Positions 1 through 7,880 of a DNA stretch of 64,000 nt are shown one piece after another (position 1 is the stretch's first letter; each line of letters opens with the position of its first letter). A program made the position numbers and the translations under genes. Location: the NCBI GenBank assembly GCA_965248685.1, contig CBDFKC010000003.1, positions 1,116,001-1,180,000 on the forward strand, in the 5' to 3' direction. The notes below the pieces were generated by a model that saw only the letters and a program-made list of their open reading frames with translations, had not been told where the DNA came from and made no database searches. The DNA comes from VYFG01 sp965248685. GTDB taxonomy: Bacteria; Pseudomonadota; Gammaproteobacteria; Arenicellales; Poriferihabitantaceae.

Positions 1-306
1 ACCATTATTTTCATTGGCGCGATCACAGTCATAAAGAATTTCCTCGCTGCCGTCTGGGTGCAGGAGCATCAGATCAGTGCCCGCTTCCAGATCGATGGGA
101 TCTTTGACTTCCGGAAAGTTCATGCGAACCGTATCGCCATCCCGCGGCGCCCGAACATAGACAATGTCATAGTTCACAGGGCTGGATATTGCCTCGACTG
201 GCAACAAAAACAAACAGATCAGAAGTTTCCCGGTGACCCCCCCGAAAATTCTGGATCTGATTAACGTGAAATTATTTTTTGCACTATTATAATTTAGACA
301 TGACAT
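1..306 (-). CDS. Secreted PD40/beta-propeller-type protein, N-terminal part
   Basis: Partial gene running off the left edge; 102 codons are visible from an ATG at 306. Residues 26-40 form a hydrophobic signal segment (KLLICLFLLPVEA), so the protein is probably exported. The mature start contains NYDIVYVRAP, NFPEVKDPIDL and GTDLMLLHPDGSEEIL. From memory this pattern opens a family of large marine proteins with PD40/TolB-like repeats related to the middle domain of hydrazine synthase alpha. No haem motif or propeller blade is visible here, so function cannot be stated. It is divergent from the deacylase gene at 484. The start is the only in-frame ATG before the signal peptide. Confidence 0.55.
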   Translation of the reverse strand, partial: MSCLNYNSAKNNFTLIRSRIFGGVTGKLLICLFLLPVEAISSPVNYDIVYVRAPRDGDTVRMNFPEVKDPIDLEAGTDLMLLHPDGSEEILYDCDRANENNG

Positions 307-483
307 ACCACGGATAGCCCCCCATCCCGCAAGTTGTAAATCTGATGGCAAGACTATAGCAAGGTAATCCAGTTAAATGTCACAATTTTGATTTTATACT
401 TACTCGAACCAAGATACGTTTTAGCACTATACTGTCATCATATATCTTTTGCATTGCCGCTCGATTCCGACACCAGAAACCAC

Positions 484-1512
484 ATGATTTCAACCAACAA
501 TATTGACTGTGATTTAGATTTTGCGGCCGACGGAAAGAGGCTGGGGAATCTTGCGCTAAAGTATTCCAACAATGCGCTGGCTTTCAGTACCATTCCCATA
601 CCTATAGCCGTGATAAAAAATGGTGATGGCCCCAGTCTGTTATTAACCGCCGGCAATCACGGAGACGAATACGAAGGCCAGATTTTGTTACGTCAATTGA
701 TCCATGAACTTGAACCGAGTGATATCAATGGATGTTTGATCATTCTTCCTGCCCTAAACTATCCGGCGGTAATAGATGGGTCCAGGGTATCCCCCCTCGA
801 TCAGGGAAATTTAAATCGGAGCTTTCCCGGGAATGAAAATGGATCGCCCACTGCAGCCATTGCTCATTTTGTAACAACCAGGCTGTTGCCCTTGTGCGAT
901 GCCGGTGTGGACCTGCATTCCGGTGGATCGAGAACCTACTATTTACCCTGTGGGTTTCTTTGTACTAGCAGCGATAAAGACGTTATGCAACGGAGTCTGG
1001 CGATGAGTGACGCCTTCGATGCGCCTTTTACTTTTGTTGTTGACGGCAGCAAATCTCCCTCCGGCTTCGACCCGGTTGCCCATAACCTCGGCATTCCGTT
1101 TATCTCTTCGGAATTGTCTGGAGGCGCTAATGTTGATAGCGATGCGTTGGAGATTGGCAGGAACGGCCTGATAAATATAATTCGACTGCTTGGGATTCAA
1201 CCAGCAGAGGCAAAAAAATCCAAAGGTCCCCGTTTGCTTGATGGAATCAATGGATGTCATACCGTTACTGCGCCCTACAGCGGGATATTTGAGCCCCACT
1301 GCGATCTTGGTGATCAAGTTGAATCGGGCAAGGTCGCCGGGGTTCTGCATTCACTGGAGGAAATCGAACGAACCCCAACCAGCTTGGAGTTTGAATTCCC
1401 GGGTATCGTCGTAGTTCGACGTAATGGGGCTCTGGTGGAGCGCGGAAGCCATTTGTTTATGACTGCTCAGGAAATGTCCCGGGCAGAACTACACAAGATA
1501 ATTAACGACTGA
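484..1512 (+). CDS. DoeB/AstE-AspA family zinc deacylase
   Basis: Zinc-dependent amide hydrolase of the succinylglutamate desuccinylase/aspartoacylase family (M14-like), 342 residues from the ATG at 484. The first two zinc ligands are in NHGDEYEGQ (His59 and Glu62) and the third is the His of GVDLHSGG near residue 142. RVSPLDQGNLNRSFPG is close to the DoeB branch, which deacetylates N-acetyl-diaminobutyrate in ectoine breakdown. The C-terminus has the small beta domain typical of the family (SGIFEPHCDLGDQVESG). The frame stays open 32 codons further upstream, but that stretch does not resemble the family, so the internal ATG is preferred. It converges on the MttB gene (22 bp apart). Family is solid; the ectoine substrate is inferred, helped by the DoeA-like gene at 18425. 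Confidence 0.75.
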   Translation: MISTNNIDCDLDFAADGKRLGNLALKYSNNALAFSTIPIPIAVIKNGDGPSLLLTAGNHGDEYEGQILLRQLIHELEPSDINGCLIILPALNYPAVIDGSRVSPLDQGNLNRSFPGNENGSPTAAIAHFVTTRLLPLCDAGVDLHSGGSRTYYLPCGFLCTSSDKDVMQRSLAMSDAFDAPFTFVVDGSKSPSGFDPVAHNLGIPFISSELSGGANVDSDALEIGRNGLINIIRLLGIQPAEAKKSKGPRLLDGINGCHTVTAPYSGIFEPHCDLGDQVESGKVAGVLHSLEEIERTPTSLEFEFPGIVVVRRNGALVERGSHLFMTAQEMSRAELHKIIND

Positions 1513-1534
1513 CAATAACTGGGCTATTTAAGCG

Positions 1535-2983
1535 TTATCCCAGCAAATCCCGCAATCGCGACTTGATTCGTGCCTGCATATCCAGCCCTCCGGCATCCAT
1601 CCAGGCTTCGGCGTCAGAACGTTCAGATAAATTTGGATACCAGTTCTCGCTAAGGAAGCGGGCCTGGGTGTGGGGATCGGTCAGAAAATCATTACCCCGA
1701 ACCGAGCGCTCCATTACCTCCACAGCGATAGTTTCCGCGGTAACCTCTACCCCGGCAGACATTTTGGTGGCCCAACCAATCATTTCATCGCAAAGGGTCA
1801 ATAATTCCAGAGAGCCGGTTCGCCCACCAGAGAGAAACCCCAGGTTATGGACAAATGGTGTTTTTGCCATGGCGGCTATCGCCAGGTTTGCGCCGGCTTC
1901 TGCCGCTGCCTGGGCGTCAAATGCATGGGAGTCAGAACAACCTGCTCCTACCCAGGAAGGAATACCGATAGAGCGGAAATAATCACTGGCACCCAGACCC
2001 GCGAGCATATATTCCGGCGAGCCATAGGCCAGATTTGCCTGACGCAGATCCATGGGTAAAATCGCTGATCCACTGAGTACCGGGGCACCAGGTTCGGTAA
2101 GTTGGTGAATGATAATACCGGCGATGGCTTCCGCAGAAGATTGGGCGATGGCGCCAGCGGTTGAAATCGGACTGGACATTCCAGGAAAAGTGGCGGGGTA
2201 GCAAACCACTGGGGTACGCCAGCGGGCGCAATTAATCAGTCTAATACACAGTTCTTCCGGTAACTTAAGGGGAGATACCGGTCCCATCAATTCAATTGAA
2301 ACCGGTTTATCAGCCAGGCGATTCCAACCACCGGTCATATCGGCAATCGCCCGCATCATTCTTTCCTGTATCACCTCATCATGAGCCAACAACGCAGCCG
2401 GTTTGGTGCAATTCTGATACATCGCCTTGACGGTTTCGACGACTTCGTCTTCGGGTGGAACCTCACTGGGGTAACCCAGCGAACACACCATATCGATATT
2501 TGGCAGAAGTTCGCATAGTCTGGCAGTTTCCCTGACGTCATCCAGAGAACAGGGTCTTAATTGGTCGGTACGATAATCTAGGATGCGAACACAATTGTGG
2601 CCGGGGCAAAAACTGGAGGTAGCGTTTGAGGTATCTACCCGAATATTGCCATCCTGATCGTATAACAGTATTTTATCGGGAACCGTGGAAATCGCCTGTT
2701 CCACGACATCCGGCAGGAAATGGATGTACCCGCCGTCTCCCCGCCGGCAGCCAAATTGTTTCACTAGAAAATCGCTGGTAGCTTGATGCTCAATAACCGC
2801 ACCCACTTTCCAGAGTATTGTCTTTACCGCCTCGTGGATTAGACTTGCGTCGCCCGGATTAACCAGTTCTAGAGAAAGGTTTTGTACGTGCTTGCCTCCC
2901 TGGTTACTGGCTTCCTCTTTGCGCTGTACTTTAGCGGCACGACTTTGTGAGCGCTTTCTGGATTGCTTCGATGTTCGAGGCAT
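1535..2983 (-). CDS. MttB-family (trimethylamine methyltransferase-like) protein 1
   Basis: TIM-barrel methyltransferase of the MttB superfamily, 482 residues. These enzymes move a methyl group from a quaternary or tertiary amine to a corrinoid protein. Family landmarks include ILWKVGAVIEH, GHNCVRILDYRT and MAKTPFVHNLGFLSGG. There is no in-frame TAG, so it belongs to the non-pyrrolysine branch, where glycine betaine, proline betaine or carnitine are known substrates; the substrate here is unknown. The first 25 residues are strongly basic (RKRSQSR, KVQRKEE), a feature shared with three other proteins of this pathway in the window. It follows the solute-binding protein gene (same strand, 83 bp) but a terminator hairpin sits just before its ATG. 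No Shine-Dalgarno sequence is visible. Confidence 0.85.
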   Translation of the reverse strand: MPRTSKQSRKRSQSRAAKVQRKEEASNQGGKHVQNLSLELVNPGDASLIHEAVKTILWKVGAVIEHQATSDFLVKQFGCRRGDGGYIHFLPDVVEQAISTVPDKILLYDQDGNIRVDTSNATSSFCPGHNCVRILDYRTDQLRPCSLDDVRETARLCELLPNIDMVCSLGYPSEVPPEDEVVETVKAMYQNCTKPAALLAHDEVIQERMMRAIADMTGGWNRLADKPVSIELMGPVSPLKLPEELCIRLINCARWRTPVVCYPATFPGMSSPISTAGAIAQSSAEAIAGIIIHQLTEPGAPVLSGSAILPMDLRQANLAYGSPEYMLAGLGASDYFRSIGIPSWVGAGCSDSHAFDAQAAAEAGANLAIAAMAKTPFVHNLGFLSGGRTGSLELLTLCDEMIGWATKMSAGVEVTAETIAVEVMERSVRGNDFLTDPHTQARFLSENWYPNLSERSDAEAWMDAGGLDMQARIKSRLRDLLG

Positions 2984-2995
2984 TGGTTTATCGAG

Positions 2996-3033
2996 AAAAA
3001 ATATGGCCCAACAAACTATTCGCTTGTTGGGCC
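2996..3033 (-). terminator. Rho-independent terminator after the solute-binding protein gene
   Basis: A perfect 10-bp inverted repeat (GGCCCAACAA at 3005-3014, TTGTTGGGCC at 3024-3033) with a 9-nt loop. Read on the minus strand it is followed by ATATTTTTTC. It lies 34 bp after the stop of the solute-binding protein gene and ends about 12 nt before the MttB 1 start codon, so it could set how much transcription reaches MttB 1. Confidence 0.85.
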
Positions 3034-3066
3034 AGGTATTGAAATGGTAAAACCAAATCTAAGTCA

Positions 3067-4656
3067 CTAGCTGTTCATCCACCATCGCTCGATCAATTTA
3101 TAACCGTCAAATTCCCAGTTACCGGCAATTTGATCTGGAACGCCAACGTTACTCCTGTAGGCGGAGATATGATTTGAGAACGCATGAATCACCGAACCAC
3201 AATCATCCCGACAAATTGCCTGCATTTCGTAATACATGGATCGGCGCTTGTCGTCGTCTACCTCAGCCCGTGCAGCAACCAGTAGTTCATTAAACCGATC
3301 ATTCTTCCAATAGGTTTCATTCCAGTTGGATTCAGCAGAATAACCCTGGGTAAACATCCAGTCCTCGGTTGGGCGTCCACTCCAATAGCTGGCGCACCAG
3401 GGAGCCTTGAGCCAGACGTCAGACCAGTAGCCATCGTCAGGTACACGCTTGGCGGTGAGCTCAATTCCTGATTGCTTGGCATGCTCTTTAAACAGGACAG
3501 CAGTATCCACCGCGCCGGCATACAGTCCGTCGGATGCGCTTAATTCGACTTTCAGAGTGTCCATCCCGGCTTGCTTCAAATGCCATTTGGCTTTTTCCGG
3601 ATCGAATGCGCGCTGCTCAAGCTCGCTATTATAGTAGCGGTTCGCAGGAGAAATCGGATGGTCATTTCCAACCAGGCCGTATCCACCCAACACCTTTTCG
3701 AGAACCTCGTGTCGGTCAATCGAAAGCTTCAGTGCCATCCGAACATGATTGTTATCGAATGGAGCCAGATCGGTACGCATTGGGAAGGTATAGTGCTGGG
3801 TGCCGGTAACATCAAGTACCGTAACACCGCTAACCCGGTCGAGTAATTTGGCGGTCACCGCATCAACATCACCGATCACATCTACTGCATCCGTAGCCAG
3901 GGCATTTTGCCTGGCAGTTGTATCAGCAATGGTCAGCAGTTCGGCAGAATCCACAAATGCGCGATCAGTTAAAAAGTAATTCGGATTCTTTTTATACTTG
4001 GAGAATTGGCCAGGTTCAAATGACTCCAGGGAATAGGCACCGCAGCCAACATCGAAGTCAGTTACCTTGCCATCTTTTGAAGGCAGGATGGAGAGAGAAC
4101 TCGCGCTCAAAATCACGGGAAAATCCACGCTGGCTGAATCGAGCTTTAACTTGACTACATGGTCACCATCTTTGGTTATGTCTGTAACCTGCTCCATAAA
4201 GGACTTCATCGCTGACGCAGAGTCTTCGCCGCGATGGCGCCCGAGAGAAGCTATTACATCATCGGCGGTAACGCTCTTGCCATTGTGAAACTCAACGCCT
4301 TTACGAAGTTTAAAAATCCATTCGGAAGGATCCGCGCCGGACTCAAAGGATTCAGCCAGCAATGGCTGCAACTGTCCATCTGTTCCTACCTCGGTAAGCT
4401 GGGCATGTACGGTAGAGAACAGGAAGTTGGTATGGCCACTGGTGAGCTTGGTTGGATCAAGCGCATCCGTAGTTGAACCCTGCACTGTTGCGATGCGCAT
4501 ATGTCCACCGGGCTTCGGCGCCGCCGCCGCATTTACGCTTAACATACTCGCCGGTACCGCTGCTGCCATGCCAAGTTTGCTGGTGTGTTGCAGAAAATCG
4601 CGCCGGGAAATTTCGCCGTTGTTAAACCGCGCCATTAGTTTGTCAAAAGTTTTCAT
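3067..4656 (-). CDS. ABC transporter solute-binding protein, family 5 (peptide/nickel type)
   Basis: Periplasmic binding protein of the SBP_bac_5 family, 529 residues (normal length). The N-terminus carries a twin-arginine-like signal (ISRRDFLQHTSKLGMAAAVP) followed by NAAAAPKPGG, so export by Tat is likely. Family motifs: WIFKLRKGVEFHNGK, GCGAYSLESFEPGQF and MALKLSIDRHEVLEKVLGG. The start is set by a strong ribosome site (GGAGGATAT before ATG). No permease or ATPase gene adjoins it, so it must work with a transporter encoded elsewhere. Sitting just upstream of MttB 1, it may bind a quaternary amine or a small peptide; the ligand is not readable from sequence. Confidence 0.88.
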   Translation of the reverse strand: MKTFDKLMARFNNGEISRRDFLQHTSKLGMAAAVPASMLSVNAAAAPKPGGHMRIATVQGSTTDALDPTKLTSGHTNFLFSTVHAQLTEVGTDGQLQPLLAESFESGADPSEWIFKLRKGVEFHNGKSVTADDVIASLGRHRGEDSASAMKSFMEQVTDITKDGDHVVKLKLDSASVDFPVILSASSLSILPSKDGKVTDFDVGCGAYSLESFEPGQFSKYKKNPNYFLTDRAFVDSAELLTIADTTARQNALATDAVDVIGDVDAVTAKLLDRVSGVTVLDVTGTQHYTFPMRTDLAPFDNNHVRMALKLSIDRHEVLEKVLGGYGLVGNDHPISPANRYYNSELEQRAFDPEKAKWHLKQAGMDTLKVELSASDGLYAGAVDTAVLFKEHAKQSGIELTAKRVPDDGYWSDVWLKAPWCASYWSGRPTEDWMFTQGYSAESNWNETYWKNDRFNELLVAARAEVDDDKRRSMYYEMQAICRDDCGSVIHAFSNHISAYRSNVGVPDQIAGNWEFDGYKLIERWWMNS

Positions 4657-5187
4657 ATATCCTCCATAGGATTGGTTGGCGTTTTCAAGGCCATGTTAGT
4701 TAACTGGCCCTGCATAGTTATAAAATTTTTTCCACAGGTTTTGCCTGAAAGACGATACCATGACCAATTCTCAATCTCAAAGCTTGTTTACCGCGGCAAA
4801 AAGAAAGCGGCTAAAAGTGGGTCGGAATATATTTTGTGGTGAGGTGCTAATTGCGGCCAAAGAGCTTACAGCCCGTCAATACTTATCATTTAGTTATAGA
4901 TGGTTGATAGTGAAGTCATGAATGACAGAGGGTCAAATGGGCAGGATATTTCACATCATAGACCAATAACGAGTAGCGAATATAAATATTTTCCAGATTA
5001 ATGTAGACGTTCCTTTGTTATGTATGGGCCAAGATTACGGACAATCTTTTTACTTAATTCATATGATTACATGATCAATCAACCATAATTAATGAGATTA
5101 TAATCACGGTTTACTGAGTTTTTTGGAATATGCGGGCAATTTTATCGCCCTCCGGGTATGGCAGCCTTAATTTTCAGATTTGATTAA
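4657..5187. other. Intergenic region without a convincing gene
   Basis: About 530 bp upstream of the solute-binding protein gene and presumably holding its promoter. A 53-codon plus-strand frame from the ATG at 4760 (MTNSQSQSLFTAAKRKRLKV...) has no good ribosome site. Its first residues faintly recall the N-terminus of class III aminotransferases, so it could be a remnant, but this is weak. The rest is AT-rich with nothing recognisable. Confidence 0.4.
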
Positions 5188-5522
5188 GAGCGCTGCAGGG
5201 CCTGCGAAGTCCTGAACCAGGCCAAAGGGGTAGTACATGAAGAAGCCAAAAAGGTGTTTGAAGCTGGTGGGAAAGAAGGGTAAAAATAGTAAACCTTAAA
5301 AAACTGAAAAGTATAATTCCAGGTCGCGCGACATTGCGCGGAGTTAGCGCTATCGTGATTTTTGTCATAATCTGGGAGTTAGGCGCCAGGTCCCAACAAT
5401 TGTTTGGCTACCGGGTTGCTCTATCAGGGAGACGGATAGAATTTGGTCAATTAATTTGGCAATTCGTGGACCCCTGCTACTCAGATTTTGTAGAACCGGG
5501 TCAATCAAAACCTGGCCATTAG
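5188..5522 (+). pseudogene. Possible remnant of an ABC transporter operon
   Basis: Two short coding-like stretches without start codons. At 5188-5283 a frame reads RACEVLNQAKGVVHEEAKKV and then stops, resembling a helical C-terminus. In a different frame from 5289, LRGVSAIVIFVIIWELGARS looks like the first membrane helix of a TauC/SsuC-type permease. That frame continues to a stop at 5522 without further permease features; GQLIWQFVDP still resembles the family. The order (possible ATPase end, then permease start) suits a decayed taurine/sulfonate/nitrate-type ABC operon. The identification rests on short similarity by eye. Confidence 0.35.
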
Positions 5523-5590
5523 AGATTTGCCGTTCGTCTCGTAGTTAGAGATTAACCCTGAGCTGTTCCTATTAAAAACTACCAGCTTGG

Positions 5591-5896
5591 TTAAACCTGG
5601 TGGTCTTTCTTGCCCCAAAGCAGATGGTGCAGTAATTCGATTACGTGAAAACCGCCTTTAGCCGATGGGGTTGGCGTGGTGGTCACACCAGACGCTTCTT
5701 TACGGGCGATCTCTTTTGATTCATAGTCATTGTATACGATTGGGTGTTCGGTTTTTTCGCGGACGATTTGCTCAACGCCCTGGGCCAACATGCCTAAAGG
5801 ATTGCTGTAATGAACTGGGGTATGTGGTTTTTTCATTTTGTTGCCTCTGTATTCCTGATATTTGGTTTCAATGAAGGCATTCTCGTCAGTGTTCAT
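5591..5896 (-). CDS. Small hypothetical protein
   Basis: 101 residues, not recognised. The ATG at 5896 has a good ribosome site (AAGGAAATTA). A second ATG at 5836 with AGAGGCAACAAA upstream would give an 81-residue protein beginning MKKPHTPVHYSNPLGMLAQG. The protein is hydrophilic with no membrane segment or cysteine motif and ends in LLHHLLWGKKDHQV. It stands alone, divergent from the broken regulator at 6033. Two usable starts with ribosome sites make a real gene likely, but no function can be proposed. Confidence 0.5.
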   Translation of the reverse strand: MNTDENAFIETKYQEYRGNKMKKPHTPVHYSNPLGMLAQGVEQIVREKTEHPIVYNDYESKEIARKEASGVTTTPTPSAKGGFHVIELLHHLLWGKKDHQV

Positions 5897-6032
5897 TAAT
5901 TTCCTTGCGATATTTCGTTAAATATTTGAAAATGATTGATAAAAAATCGTTAAATTTCCTAATGCGTTGATTTAAATAAATACTTTTCTAAAGGTTAGGG
6001 GTTTTAGAAGAACAAATAGGGTAGGAAAGGTA

Positions 6033-7707
6033 TTGACAGGATTAAAACTAAAACTATTGGGACAAATGGAATGTACCCTGGAGACTAAATCCGGAGCATC
6101 CCGATTAACCCTGTCTACCCGTAAAGCAGAAGTGTTGCTGGCTTACCTTGCGCTGGCCCCGGATATCTGCCATCCACGAGATCGCCTTTTCAATTTGTTG
6201 TGGAGTAACCGAAGCGAACAACAGGCCAGGAATTCTTTACGCCAGGCATTGAGCGCCATTAAAAAGTCTCTGAAAACCATAGACCCAGGACCGTTGCAGA
6301 TCGAAAGGACCACAGTTCTGCTGGATTCAAATTTGATTAAGGTTGATGCGCTGGAATTTATCCAGCTTGCAGATAGCTCAGATACCGAGAGCCTGGGCCA
6401 CGCGGCGGCACTGTACCGGGGGGAGTTTCTAGAGGGAGTTAGCGTCAGGGATAACGCCAGTGAAGAGTGACTGACCCAGGAACACGGCCGATTAAAACGG
6501 ATTGCGGTTGAGGTTTTGTCGACATTGGGTAATCTCCAATTTTCAGAAAAAAAGTTTAAGTCAGCAATCGAAACCGCGGAAAACCTGGTTGAATTCGATC
6601 CCTTGGAGGAGCGTGCCTGGCGCTTGCTAATGCGTGCCTATCAGGAAAAAGGTAATTGCAATCACGCATTATTAGCCTACAAAAGGTGTAGCGATACGCT
6701 GAAAAGAGCAGGGTACGCAATACATCCTTGAGGGACGGGTTAGAAAGAGCGGCTCCAAGATTAGGATCAATGCTGAGTTGATCGATTCTCATACTGAATC
6801 GATCACCTGGGCAGAAACTTTCGATCGCGATCTGGACGACGTTTTCGCTGTTCAGGATGAGATCACAATGAGTATCGGAACCGCGATGCAAGCCCAGCTT
6901 ACTGAAGGAGAGGCAGCCAGAGAACATGCAAGTGGTACCTCAAGTCTGAAGGCCTGGGAATACTGCTTACGAGCCAGTGAATTGGCAGACCGATTTATTA
7001 AGGACGAATTTATTGAATCCAGGCGTTTGATCACAGTTGCGCTGGAGGCGGACCCAGGCTACAGCCTGGCCTGGGCCACCCTCAGTTGGATTAATTGGCA
7101 GGAGGCTTTTTTGGCGTCAAAAGATGCCATGGATAGCCATTTGCGGTCAGCCCAGAATGCATTGGAAAAATCTCTGGAGATTGATCCGGAAAACTCCAGG
7201 GCTCTCATCGTTCAGGCATTTATCGGTATGCTTCGTGGTGACGAAGTAAAACTATTGATTGATTGTGTGGAAAGGGCTGTAGAAGTAGCGCCAGGAAATG
7301 CTGAAGTCCTGGCCAGGTCCGCGCGTACTTATCTCTATGCCGGTAAGCTGAATCAGGCATTAGATTTATTTAATGCGTCTATTCGTCTAAGTCCAATCTG
7401 TCCCGCCTGGGTACTGCTAACCGGAGGAATTAATTATGAACGAAATGGTGACCTCGATAAAGCAATCGATTTTTATCGGCAGAGCATTGACCTCGAACCC
7501 GAATCTCCCCTGGCACGCTATCGCCTGATACATAGCTACATAGAATCAGGTCATTTAGACCAAGCTAACCAGCTTGCTGGCGAAATACAAGCATTGGATA
7601 ATTCGATAAATATTGCGAGTATTATTCTCCTGCATAGCCCTCAGCAGAAGGAACGTCAAAAACTTCGAAAGAACCTGGCATCAGTTGGAATTGTTGAAGT
7701 CGATTGA
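6033..7707 (+). pseudogene. Broken BTAD/TPR transcriptional regulator
   Basis: Reads as one SARP/AfsR-like regulator with two lesions. From a TTG at 6033 (AGGAAAGG upstream) comes a winged-helix domain (RKAEVLLAYLALAPD, SRSEQQ-type ARNSLRQALSAIKK) and the start of a BTAD domain. An in-frame TGA at 6468-6470 falls in the NASEE*LTQEHGRL context, where the family usually has EEW, so a Trp codon has probably become a stop. The BTAD domain resumes in the same frame to 6731 (FDPLEERAWRLLMRAYQEKG). It then breaks into another frame at about 6727 (LEGRVRKSGSKIRINAELID), followed by TPR repeats to 7707. The PSIAVLPF-type segment normally between these parts is missing, so an internal deletion caused the frameshift. 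Function is probably lost. Confidence 0.75.
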
Positions 7708-7880
7708 CTGAAAAGCCTTGTCTTTTTACCTGTAATGTATAATCTCTGGTCTACTAGGATGGCGGGTTGCCGGACAGTGAACGGGATTTAAAAACTGAAA
7801 TGTTGACGCGGATATACGACTTGAGGTAAGTCAAAATTCCGGCTTGTAATTTCTTCATCGCAAATTTCTTTTAACTAAGG

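Noticed and set aside
58..264. Plus-strand frame at the left edge
   Set aside because: The opposite strand encodes a signal peptide and recognisable protein here.
6468..6470. In-frame TGA as a second selenocysteine or Trp codon
   Set aside because: The position fits a lost Trp, no SECIS-like hairpin was recognised, and the gene carries a second inactivating lesion; elsewhere in the window TGA is a normal stop.
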